Assembly (NCBI RefSeq): GCF_900475285.1 | Contig: NZ_LS483370.1 | Coordinates: 1,688,001-1,752,000, forward strand | Direction of reading: 5' to 3' | DNA length: 64,000 nucleotides | Source: Pseudomonas taetrolens | GTDB taxonomy: Bacteria; Pseudomonadota; Gammaproteobacteria; Pseudomonadales; Pseudomonadaceae | Shown here: positions 47,542 to 56,400 of the stretch, one piece after another | Numbering within the stretch: position 1 is the first letter of the stretch | How the letters are laid out: every line of letters starts with the position of its first letter | The notes under the pieces: generated by a model | Databases searched by the model: none | What the model saw: the letters and a program-made list of their open reading frames with translations, nothing else | What the model was told of the DNA's origin: nothing | Program-made: the position numbers and the translations under genes

Positions 47542-49784
47542 CAATCCACCGTAAAGTGAGGGCTGTAAGGCGTGGTCACGTCCCAGAACCGGGTCAGGTG
47601 TGAGGTCAAGGGGTGACCTGCAATCTGCGCGCGCCAGTTTCTATTCATTTGTTCATTCCAAAGTTCGTAATTGCCTTCTGAGGTCAACTTCACCTCTCCC
47701 GCATGCATCCCCCACAACTTCTCCTTTAATGATTTCGCCAGCACCGGGTTCGGCTGGGCGATCCCCAGTTCCGAGTCGCTGTGCAGGCTGCGGATGTTGA
47801 TGTTGGCGGAGCTGAGAAGGGTGTACACGTCATCCACCAGCAGCAGTTTTGAGTGCACATAGATGTGCTTGTAGCGGGCTTTGAGCGTAGGGGCGCCGAG
47901 GCTGGCTTCGCAGGCGTCAGGCAAGGGTTTCGGTTGTGGGCTGCCAGGGGCAGGGTCGCTGGTGTTGAGGGTGGCGATGACGACTTTGAGGCCGGGGATG
48001 TCGCTCAGCTCATAGGGTTTTGCGTCGTCCTTGCTCATGTCTTCGGCCAGATGGGCAATGTGTTCGGGTTGCCGGTCACGCATGCGCGCTTCTACCTCGG
48101 GGGTAATGCCCTGTTCGCGCAGTGCCTGGATTTTCTCCTCGAGCCCCTCGATGATGTGCTGTTTGGCTAGGAGCTCCAGGGGCGAGTTCAGCCGGGTGTG
48201 GCTCTGCAATTGTTCGAGGCTGTCCTGATAGTCCCGCAGGCTTTGGGACAGGTCGCGCTGAACCTGCGGCATCAACTGTTCCTGGCCCAGGGACTGGAGC
48301 ATGGCGTAGGTGGTCGCTGACGCCGTTCTGGAGTCGGGGGTGTTGGTGACCACGAACAGGTACAGATCATCGGGGACTTCCCGGGATGCACGGCGGCTGG
48401 CGGTCTCTTTCAAGCGCCGGGCAAAGTCGGGGTAGCGGAAGTACTGGTTTTCCATGTACACGTAATCGGTGGCGTTGCCGATGGCCTTGCGGTAAAGCTC
48501 CAGAATCGAGGTTTCGTCATCCTGCGGCTGGGTGCGGCAGACCTGGGCCACACTGTGGGCATTGACGGTGGCAACTTTCGGCGTGGGTAGCGCATGGCGC
48601 TCGACCTCCAGCGATGCCTCGGGAAACCAGCAGCAGCACCAGGGCTTTTCCAGGTCCCAGGCCTGGGAGAAGTTCTGGCCAAGATCAGTGAGCACCGGCC
48701 CGCTGACTTTCATCGAGATGTCTTGCCAGGGACCAAAGCCCAGGTCGCGCCCGGCTTTTCGGTCGTCAAACAGGTGAGCGTCGGTGTCCCAGTAGTTGCG
48801 ATGAAGGTTGTGCCCCATGACAAAGCCGATGGCCTGCGGCGTGCCGTAGTCCACCAGCACCATCTTCTGATGATGGCTGGCGAACTGGGTCAGCAGGATC
48901 ATCTGCCCGATGCTCAAATCGCTAATGCCATCGGCGTTCAGCAAGTTGATAAGTATGTTGACGCGGCCGCGCACAAGGCGGCTTTGCCCTTCATTCATGA
49001 TGAGGTGGGTGCCATAGGTGAAATCCCGGGTCCTGAACTCGACATTGCGCATGTCCTCGTTCTTGACCTGCTTGAACCAGTCCCGGGTGTATATCTGGCC
49101 CCAGGGGTCTTGCAGGGTGCCGCCCGAGCCGGAGAGCTTGTTATAGCCCTGGGCTTGCTCTGCCTGATCGGCCAGGCGATTGATCTCGGCATTTTCGGCT
49201 TCCAGCGCGCGCAAGCGTTTATTGGCGCTCGCCACGAAGACCGGGTCGTAACTGCGGGAGTTGATGGATTGGTAATGCCGGGCCTGAAGCAGGTCCTGAT
49301 GCAGGAGACGGATGGCCTTGAGATTTTTGCTGCGACGCTGATCCAGCAGGAACACCTGATTTTCGGCGGCATCGCCGCTCAGCATGCCCGACCCCAGGGC
49401 AGTGCCGCCCGAACCCCCGAGTCCGGCCCCCGGCAGGGTGTTTTCGACAGCGGTGGCGAGCACATTGCGCCATACCAGTGCGCGCACCTTGATTCCTTGC
49501 CGGCCTTTGATGGCCAGCAGTTCCCCTACGCGCAAGCCGCCGGGCCGTTTGAGGCGCATGGCGGGGTCGAATCCCCAGGTGATGATGTCTACGCTGTGCC
49601 GGGCTTGATCGATGGCGTCATTCACGGCGCCAAAGGCCGCCTGACCATTGACCAGAGGCTCGATCACGACCCCGGCACGGGGCGGATAAAAGGAGGTGTT
49701 GGCAAACCAGTCAGGGGTCAGGTCGACCGAGACGGGGGCATCCGGATCAAAGGGGATGGACTGCGGACTGTAAAGATCGGTCAT
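47541..49784 (-). CDS. Type VI secretion phospholipase D effector, Tle5b/PldB-like
   Basis: The 747-residue protein has two HKD catalytic motifs of the phospholipase D superfamily: H305-Q-K307 to D312 in SHHQKMVLVDYG and H644-S-K646 to D651 in YVHSKLLLVDD. Each is followed by the expected GHN or SSANIN segment. Length matches PldB of P. aeruginosa (about 740) and not the longer PldA. Such enzymes attack phosphatidylethanolamine in target-cell membranes and reach them on the VgrG spike. There is no signal peptide. Its ATG overlaps the vgrG stop by 4 bp, and its stop overlaps the first immunity gene, so vgrG, effector and immunity form one coupled unit. Repeated acidic/glutamine-rich stretches around residues 510-620 look coiled and may be the part that meets VgrG. 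Confidence 0.92.
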   Translation of the reverse strand: MTDLYSPQSIPFDPDAPVSVDLTPDWFANTSFYPPRAGVVIEPLVNGQAAFGAVNDAIDQARHSVDIITWGFDPAMRLKRPGGLRVGELLAIKGRQGIKVRALVWRNVLATAVENTLPGAGLGGSGGTALGSGMLSGDAAENQVFLLDQRRSKNLKAIRLLHQDLLQARHYQSINSRSYDPVFVASANKRLRALEAENAEINRLADQAEQAQGYNKLSGSGGTLQDPWGQIYTRDWFKQVKNEDMRNVEFRTRDFTYGTHLIMNEGQSRLVRGRVNILINLLNADGISDLSIGQMILLTQFASHHQKMVLVDYGTPQAIGFVMGHNLHRNYWDTDAHLFDDRKAGRDLGFGPWQDISMKVSGPVLTDLGQNFSQAWDLEKPWCCCWFPEASLEVERHALPTPKVATVNAHSVAQVCRTQPQDDETSILELYRKAIGNATDYVYMENQYFRYPDFARRLKETASRRASREVPDDLYLFVVTNTPDSRTASATTYAMLQSLGQEQLMPQVQRDLSQSLRDYQDSLEQLQSHTRLNSPLELLAKQHIIEGLEEKIQALREQGITPEVEARMRDRQPEHIAHLAEDMSKDDAKPYELSDIPGLKVVIATLNTSDPAPGSPQPKPLPDACEASLGAPTLKARYKHIYVHSKLLLVDDVYTLLSSANINIRSLHSDSELGIAQPNPVLAKSLKEKLWGMHAGEVKLTSEGNYELWNEQMNRNWRAQIAGHPLTSHLTRFWDVTTPYSPHFTVD

Positions 49785-52171
49785 GGCGCGGGCTCCTCGC
49801 TTTCTGCGCCCGGCTCTGCGGACTGCGTACGGTAGGCCTCCGGCGTCGCCGCGGGTTTGTGTTGCGTAGCGCGGACGTCGTAGGTGCGATGGCCCTGTTG
49901 TGCCCGGCGCCGGTTGTCCGGGTCATCTGCCGAGGGGGGATCGGCGCGCAGGCTGAAGTGATGCCCGTTGGCCAGTTCGACGCTGTACACCTTGCAGGCG
50001 GGCACCGGGTCAAAGGCGATCAGGCCGTCGGCCCCGGTCAGGCCTTCTTTTATCGGCAAGCCGTCGGCCAGCAATCGGTAAGGCTCATTTTCGTACCCGG
50101 GCAGGCCGGGCAAAGGCCTGACCTTGATCTGCAGGCGCGGCGCCGGTGCGTCGACAGTCGACGGGCTGGCGGCCCCTTGGCCGGCAGGCGGGCTTAACGT
50201 TTGTGCCGATGCCGATGCCGATGTGGGTGCCGTACTGCGCAATCCATCCAGGCTGTCAGGGGGCAAAGGGCTGGCCGGCGTGCCCGGCAGCGGTACGCCG
50301 CCCGGCTGAATCGGTGAACTGCAGAAGATGCCGGCGGCACTGATGATCAGGTGCTGCCCGCCGGCGATCAGGGTGATGCTGGCACCTGCGCTCAGGACGA
50401 CGCTGGCACCGGCCTTGAGGGTGACTTCCTGGCCAGCGCCGACGGTCAGGATTTGCCCGACGCGGGTGTGGCTGCTGAGGGCAACGCTGCGATGGTCATT
50501 GGCCTTGAGCTGTACCTTGCGGTCACCACTGCCCCGGCGCTGGTCTTCGCCCTTGAGTACGGACACGCTGTTGCCGGTGATGGTCTGCGTGCGCTGCCCT
50601 TCGACATGCAGGCGGCTGTCGTTCTTGATGTGCTGCTCCAGGTCGCGCTCGGCGCGCAGGTAGATCTGCTCCTGGCCTTTGCGGTCCTCGAGGTACAGCT
50701 CGTTGTAGCCGGTGGCGGCGCTGGTGCTGCGGCTACGCCATACACTGCGGGTCTTGTGCCGGGGCAGCGGGTAGGGCGGGGGGTTGAGACTATTGCTCAG
50801 GCAGCCCGAGATGACCGGCTGGTCGGGGTTGCCTTCGAGGAACACCACCAGCACCTCCATGCCCACCCGCGGCAGCGTGACGGCCCCGTAGCTATCGCCG
50901 GCCCAGTTGGAGGCTACGCGCAGCCAGCAGCTGCTGTTGTCGTCCTGTTGCCCGTTGCGGTCCCAGTGGAACTGCACCTTGACCCGGCCGTATTCGTCGC
51001 AATGCACCTCGTCCTGGTTCGGCCCGGTCACGCGGGCGGTTTGCGCGCCCGCTATCCGGGGCCTTGGAGCGTCGAGAGGGGGGCGGAAAAACACGTCCCA
51101 AGGGGTGGCGACAAAGGTGTTGCGATAGCCTTCGACAAAACCGTCGGCGGGGGCTGGCCCGGGGTCCACGGCATAGGCTTGCAACACCTGCGGCTGCCGC
51201 CCTTGGTGATGGATGGCGGTCAGCAGCCACAGCGCGTTCCAGTCGTTGCAGGGGTGTTCGCACAGCGTAAGGAAGTGCCCGCAGACCAGCGCCGGCTGAT
51301 CGCTTTTGCCCTGGGCCTGATGGCGGTCTGCACGCAGTCGCTCAAGGGCCCGCCGGCTCAGTTGCTTGCCCCGCTGTTCGTGGTTGAAGTCGCCGGGGTA
51401 GCGATAGTCTTCGAGGTCGGGCTCGGGTGTCCGGTTGTCCGGCCCGTGGTCGGCCACCCGTTCGCGGCTGGCGGTCTCGAAGGTGTAGTCACGCAGGCTG
51501 GTACGGGTTGCCCGGGTGTGCAGGGCTACCTCGAAGTGGCTGGCCGTACGGGTTGACGGGACAAGCCCGCTGCCGGCGTGAAAAGGCAGCGGCTGATCGA
51601 GTTTGGTAAAGGTGTTCTGGCCGTCGCCAAACACCAGGCGATGGCCGTCGGGGCTGTGCTGGAAGTGGTAATGAATGCCTTCTTCCGCGCACAGGCGCTG
51701 GATGAAGTGCAGGTCGCTTTCCTGGTATTGCACGCAGTAATCACGGGCCAGATACGTCGTGTCGAGCTTGAACTCGTAGGCATCGGTGAAAATGCCGTGC
51801 TCTTCGAGCAACTGGGACACGATTTGTTCAACCGTCAAATGCTGGAAAATCCGTTGTTGGCTGCAGTGCTGCAGGTACGCCAGCTGCGGTACGAGGGTGA
51901 GGTTGTAGTACGTCAGACGCTTAAGGGTTTCACCTTGGGAAATCGCGTGGACATGCCCGTGAATCCCTGCGCCATCCGCCGCGAAACCCAGAAAAGCCGG
52001 CTGATGCAGCAGGCGCTCAAGGTCCAGGTCCGGGCGTTCGCTGACCAGCACCACGTCAAACGCATAAGGCCGGCTGATGCTCTCATGGCCGCTGAATGAA
52101 AGGACCTGAAGGTCGCTGCTGAGACCTTCGAGGGACAGGCTGAAGCGAGATTGCGAGGCTGGAGAGGGCAT
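49781..52171 (-). CDS. vgrG: VgrG spike protein with C-terminal effector-adaptor extension
   Basis: This 796-residue type VI secretion tip protein begins with the gp27-like region (SRFSLSLEGLSSDLQVLSFS, EEGIHYHFQHSPDGHRLVFG), then the gp5-like OB-fold with PRVGMEVLVVFLEGNPDQPV, and a DUF2345-type beta helix near 560-650 (VTLKAGASVVLSAGASITL). A further 140 residues follow: a proline/serine-rich linker and a small domain (LQIKVRPLPGLPGYENEPYR, GLIAFDPVPACKVYSVEL) resembling the transthyretin-like domains that recruit effectors. The overlapping downstream gene is the presumed cargo. Start 52171 (MPSPASQSRF) has AAGGAAA upstream; the frame extends to 52234. No other secretion structural gene is in the window, so this is an orphan vgrG island. 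Confidence 0.93.
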   Translation of the reverse strand: MPSPASQSRFSLSLEGLSSDLQVLSFSGHESISRPYAFDVVLVSERPDLDLERLLHQPAFLGFAADGAGIHGHVHAISQGETLKRLTYYNLTLVPQLAYLQHCSQQRIFQHLTVEQIVSQLLEEHGIFTDAYEFKLDTTYLARDYCVQYQESDLHFIQRLCAEEGIHYHFQHSPDGHRLVFGDGQNTFTKLDQPLPFHAGSGLVPSTRTASHFEVALHTRATRTSLRDYTFETASRERVADHGPDNRTPEPDLEDYRYPGDFNHEQRGKQLSRRALERLRADRHQAQGKSDQPALVCGHFLTLCEHPCNDWNALWLLTAIHHQGRQPQVLQAYAVDPGPAPADGFVEGYRNTFVATPWDVFFRPPLDAPRPRIAGAQTARVTGPNQDEVHCDEYGRVKVQFHWDRNGQQDDNSSCWLRVASNWAGDSYGAVTLPRVGMEVLVVFLEGNPDQPVISGCLSNSLNPPPYPLPRHKTRSVWRSRSTSAATGYNELYLEDRKGQEQIYLRAERDLEQHIKNDSRLHVEGQRTQTITGNSVSVLKGEDQRRGSGDRKVQLKANDHRSVALSSHTRVGQILTVGAGQEVTLKAGASVVLSAGASITLIAGGQHLIISAAGIFCSSPIQPGGVPLPGTPASPLPPDSLDGLRSTAPTSASASAQTLSPPAGQGAASPSTVDAPAPRLQIKVRPLPGLPGYENEPYRLLADGLPIKEGLTGADGLIAFDPVPACKVYSVELANGHHFSLRADPPSADDPDNRRRAQQGHRTYDVRATQHKPAATPEAYRTQSAEPGAESEEPAP

Positions 52172-52362
52172 TCGCGTTTCCTTGCGCGGAGGGAATTCCG
52201 GCGGGGTGACCCTCCGGACTTTTCGATCGCGCAAGTGTGCAAGGCGGTATCAAAGCTGGCTGTAAGGTGGTTCTCTCTTGGCTAGGGCTTTAAGCGAGTA
52301 TCGAGTAGGACTACGGACTCTGCGCTGTAGGCAGAGGACAACTGCTGCTGATGACTGAATCG

Positions 52363-53313
52363 TCACTCCAGCGAGCGCCCCAGTTTCCAATAGCCCATCA
52401 GCGTCAGTGCCTGGCGGTCCAGGCCGCGTTCATTGATCAGAAACCGCCGGATCGCCATGACGGCCGCTGACTCGCCGGCGACCCAGGCGTAAAAATCGCT
52501 GTGGCGGGCACTGGCTCTTTCCCAGGGGCGCTGATGGTCAAGGTCGAGTTCATCCAGCGGCCCGCTGTCGCTGGCCTGAGGGCGAAGCGGCGGCAGGCTT
52601 GCCAGTTCACGGGCCGCCAGCAGCATGCCGTCGCCGTGCCGGGTACCCAGGCTGGCACGGGGCAGCCAGTGGACCTTGGCGTTGAGGCCGCAAAGTAACG
52701 CCAGGCAGTCTGCTTCTTCGGGCACCTCAATAAACGCCTGTACCCGAGGCGCATCCGGGTGAGTGGCGAGCTGTTCGAGAATCCCGGCGAGCGCTGGCAG
52801 CGCCGTTTCGTCGCCGATCAGCAGCACGTTGCGCACCCCTGCGGGCGGCAGCCATTCATAACCGCCGGGATCGGTGTCGCATTCGGCATTCGGGGCCACG
52901 ATTTGCAAGCGCTCACCTGGCGCCGCATGCAGCGCCCAGCGTGAAGCGGGCCCGGTTTCGCCGTGCAGTACAAAGTCGATGTCCAGCTCGCCGCATTCAG
53001 GGCGCAGGTTGCGCAGGGTGTAGGTGCGCATCGCGGGTGCGCAGTCAGGGCCCAATTGGCGCCTGGCGGCCTGCCAGTCGCCGTGCCTGGGCAGGTTGAC
53101 AGCCACGCCATTGGCCCCGGGGAAAAACAGTTTGACCCGCTGGTCCGGGCCCAGGGTCTGCATCAGGGCCACGTCGCGGCCGCTGAACACCAGGCGCACC
53201 AGCGACGGGCTTAAGACCAGGCGTTGCTTGAGCTGGATATCGAACAGCCGGTACCCGGCCGGTTTACTCAGGCGTGTGCGCAGATTTTGCACCAGCGTGG
53301 TAACAGCGGACAT
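52363..53313 (-). CDS. Siderophore-interacting protein (FAD-dependent ferric-siderophore reductase)
   Basis: The 316-residue protein belongs to the SIP/ViuB family. An FAD-binding beta barrel (residues 20-150, RLFDIQLKQRLVLSPSLVRL, MRTYTLRNLRPECGELDIDFVLHG with the RxYT flavin motif) is followed by an NAD(P)H-binding lobe (VLLIGDETALPALAGILEQL, FYAWVAGESAAVMAIRRFL). Such cytosolic enzymes reduce imported ferric siderophores. Pyoverdine iron is normally released in the periplasm, so the role here is uncertain: xenosiderophore use or reduction of leaked iron. ATG 53313 has AGAAGG upstream; a GTG at 53322 is less likely. A minus-strand IS box at 53352-53375 places it under PvdS, divergent from the pvdI-like gene. 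Confidence 0.9.
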   Translation of the reverse strand: MSAVTTLVQNLRTRLSKPAGYRLFDIQLKQRLVLSPSLVRLVFSGRDVALMQTLGPDQRVKLFFPGANGVAVNLPRHGDWQAARRQLGPDCAPAMRTYTLRNLRPECGELDIDFVLHGETGPASRWALHAAPGERLQIVAPNAECDTDPGGYEWLPPAGVRNVLLIGDETALPALAGILEQLATHPDAPRVQAFIEVPEEADCLALLCGLNAKVHWLPRASLGTRHGDGMLLAARELASLPPLRPQASDSGPLDELDLDHQRPWERASARHSDFYAWVAGESAAVMAIRRFLINERGLDRQALTLMGYWKLGRSLE

Positions 53314-53351
53314 AAAACGCACCTTCTAATAAGTAGGAGTCATTCTCTTTA

Positions 53352-53375
53352 ACGAGTCGCTGTCTTCATGATTTA
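53352..53375 (-). promoter_or_regulatory. PvdS IS box upstream of the siderophore-interacting protein gene
   Basis: On the minus strand TAAAT (53375-53371) is followed by a 16-nt spacer and CGT (53354-53352), a full consensus match 39 bp before the start codon. Confidence 0.75.
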
Positions 53376-53404
53376 GAAGTGGGTCATGTCTGGTGTTTGT
53401 GTAT

Positions 53405-53428
53405 TAATTTTCCTGTGACTTCATCCGT
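53405..53428 (+). promoter_or_regulatory. PvdS IS box upstream of the pvdI-like NRPS gene
   Basis: TAATT (53405-53409), a 16-nt spacer and CGT (53426-53428), 55 bp before the NRPS start. With the minus-strand box 29 bp away it forms a divergent PvdS promoter pair. Confidence 0.65.
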
Positions 53429-53483
53429 TCCGTAGGGATAGCCGAGCCAATGCTCGATAGCCAACATGCACGGAAGAAGTCAG

Positions 53484-56400
53484 ATGAATGCTGAAAAGTC
53501 CCTCAAACTTGCCCGCCGCTTCATCGAGTTGCCGTTGGAAAAACGACGGTTATTCCTCGACGGCCTGCGCGCTGAAGGGATCGACTTTTCGCAATTCCCG
53601 ATTCCGGCCCAGGTCCCGGCCGAAGACCGCCAGGCGCTGTCTTACGCCCAGCGCCGCATGTGGTTCTTGTGGCAGCTGGACCCCGACAGCGGCGCCTATA
53701 ACCTGCCCGGCGCGGTGCGCCTGAGCGGTGTACTGGATATCGCGGCCCTGGAGCAGGCTTTCGCCAGTCTGGTGGCGCGTCACGAAACCCTGCGCACGGT
53801 GTTTCGCCAGAACGCCGATGACAGCCTGGAGCAAGTGGCCCTGAGCGCGCCGCTTGAGGTGCAGCACCTGGACTTCAGCCTGCTGCCGTCCATCGAGCGC
53901 GAGCAGGCGGTGGCCGCCGAGGCGCAGCGCCAGTCCTTGCAGGCATTCGATCTGGCCCACGGCCCGTTGCTGCGTGTCAGCTTGCTGAGGCTGGCAGAGT
54001 GCGAGCATGTGTTGCTGTTGACCCTGCATCACATCGTTTCTGACGGTTGGTCGATGAATGTGCTGATCGACGAGTTCATCCGCTGTTATGACGCCTTTGA
54101 GCGTGACCAGACACCACAGCTGGCCGAGCTACCGATTCAATACAGCGACTATGCGCTGTGGCAGCGTCGCTGGCTGGAGGCCGGCGAGCAGGCCCGGCAA
54201 CTGGAGTACTGGCAGGCCCGGCTCGGTGACGAGCACCCGATCATGACCTTGCCTGCGGACTACCCGCGCCCGGCGATGCCGAGTTATCGCGGCACCCGCC
54301 ACGAATTTGCCCTGGACCCGGCCCTGGTGGACCAACTGCGCGGCTTGGCGCAACGGCACAACGTCACCTTGTTCATGCTGTTGCTGGGTGCGTTCAATAT
54401 CCTGCTGCATCGCTACAGCGGGCAGGACGACCTGCGGGTCGGGGTGCCGATCGCCAACCGTAATCGCCGCGAAGTCGAAGGTCTGATCGGCTTCTTCGTC
54501 AACACCCAAGTGCTGCGTACCCAGCTGAATGCCCGGACCTCAGTGGCTGAGCTGTTGAGTGCGGTCAAGGAAGCCGCCCTCGGCGCGCAGGCGCATCAGG
54601 ACTTGCCCTTCGAGCAACTGGTTGATGCGCTCAAGCTGGAGCGCAACCTGAGCCACAACCCGCTGTTTCAAGTGATGTACAACCATCAGCCGCAGGTTGC
54701 GGACATTGAAGCGGTGCAGACCGCCTCCGGCCTGGAGCTGGGCCTGATCGAGTGGCAGGGGCGCACCACCCAGTTTGACCTGAGCCTGGACACCTATGAA
54801 AAGGCTGGCCGCCTGTACGCGGCGCTGACCTACGCCAACGACCTGTTCGACGCCACCACCATCACGCGCATGGCTCGGCACTGGAGCAATCTGCTGCGGG
54901 CACTGGTGGACAACCCCGAACGCCGGGTCGGCGAATTGCCGATGCTCGATGCCGCAGAGCTGCAGACCCAGGTGCATGACTGGAACCGCACCGGGGCGGA
55001 CTATCCGACCCGGCATTGCCTGCAGCATTTGTTGCAGGCACAGGTCGAGCGCACCCCGCAGGCCACTGCGCTGGTGTTCGGCGAGCAGTCCCTGAGCTAT
55101 GCGCAACTCAATGCCCGGGCCAATCAACTGGCTCATGGGTTGCGCGAGCAGGGCGTGGGGCCGGACGTGCTGGTGGGCATCGCGGTCGAACGTTCGGTCG
55201 AGATGGTGGTCGGCCTGCTGGCGATTCTGAAGGCCGGAGGCGCCTACGTGCCGCTGGACCCGCATTACCCGCAAGAGCGTCTGGCGTACATGATCCAGGA
55301 CAGCCGCATCGGGCTGTTATTGACCCAGCACGAATGGCTGGCCACGTTGCCGGTGGCGGGGATCAAGACCGTGTGCCTGGATCAGGACGCCGACTGGCTG
55401 GACGCCTACAGCGTGGATAACCCGCAGGTCGCCCAGGATCCGCAGCACCTTGCCTATGTGATTTACACCTCCGGCTCCACCGGTCGCCCCAAAGGCGCGG
55501 GCAACACCCACGCGGCGCTGGTCAACCGCTTGTGCTGGATGCAACAGGCGTACGCGCTGGGTGCAGACGACGCAGTGCTGCAAAAGACCCCGTTCAGCTT
55601 TGACGTGTCGGTCTGGGAGTTTTTCTGGCCGCTGATGACCGGCGCGCGACTGGTGGTGGCGCAGCCCGGCGAGCATCAAGAGCCGCTGCGTCTGATCGAA
55701 ACCATCGTCCGGCATCACATCACTACCCTGCATTTTGTACCGTCGATGCTGCAGGCCTTTATTCACGAAACCGCTGTCGAGCGTTGCCGCAGCCTGCGGC
55801 GGATTGTCTGCAGCGGGGAAGCGCTGCCGGTGGATGCCCAGCAGCACGTGTTCGCCAAACTGCCGGACACCGAGCTGTACAACCTGTATGGCCCCACCGA
55901 AGCCGCCATCGATGTCACCCACTGGACCTGTGTCGAAGAAGGCGCGGCCGGGGTGCCGATCGGCCAACCGATCGCCAACCTGCGCACCCTGGTGCTGGAT
56001 GCCGATCTGGCCCCGGTGGCGCAGGGGGTTGCGGGTGAGCTGTACCTGGGTGGTGCCGGTCTGGCGCGCAGCTACCATCGGCGCCCGGGCCTGACCGGCG
56101 AGCGTTTCGTGCCGTGCCCGTTCAACCCGGGGCAGCGCCTGTATCGCACGGGGGATCGGGTCCGCCAGCGGGTGGACGGGGTACTTGAGTACCTTGGTCG
56201 CCTCGACCATCAGGTCAAGCTGCGCGGCCTGCGCATCGAGCTGGGAGAAATCGAAGCGCGACTGGCTGAGCACCCCAGCGTCCGCGAAGCCGTGGTGTTG
56301 GTGCACGAGGGCAAGCAACTGGTGGCGTACGTGGTGCTTGAAGAGCCGAGCGAGGCCGGAGAGTGGCAGGCGGCACTGATCAGCCATCTGCAGCGGGGCT

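Noticed and set aside
53323..53351. Fur box in front of the siderophore-interacting protein gene
   Set aside because: GAGAATGACTCC fits the Fur consensus only in its first half; the nearby IS box explains iron control better.
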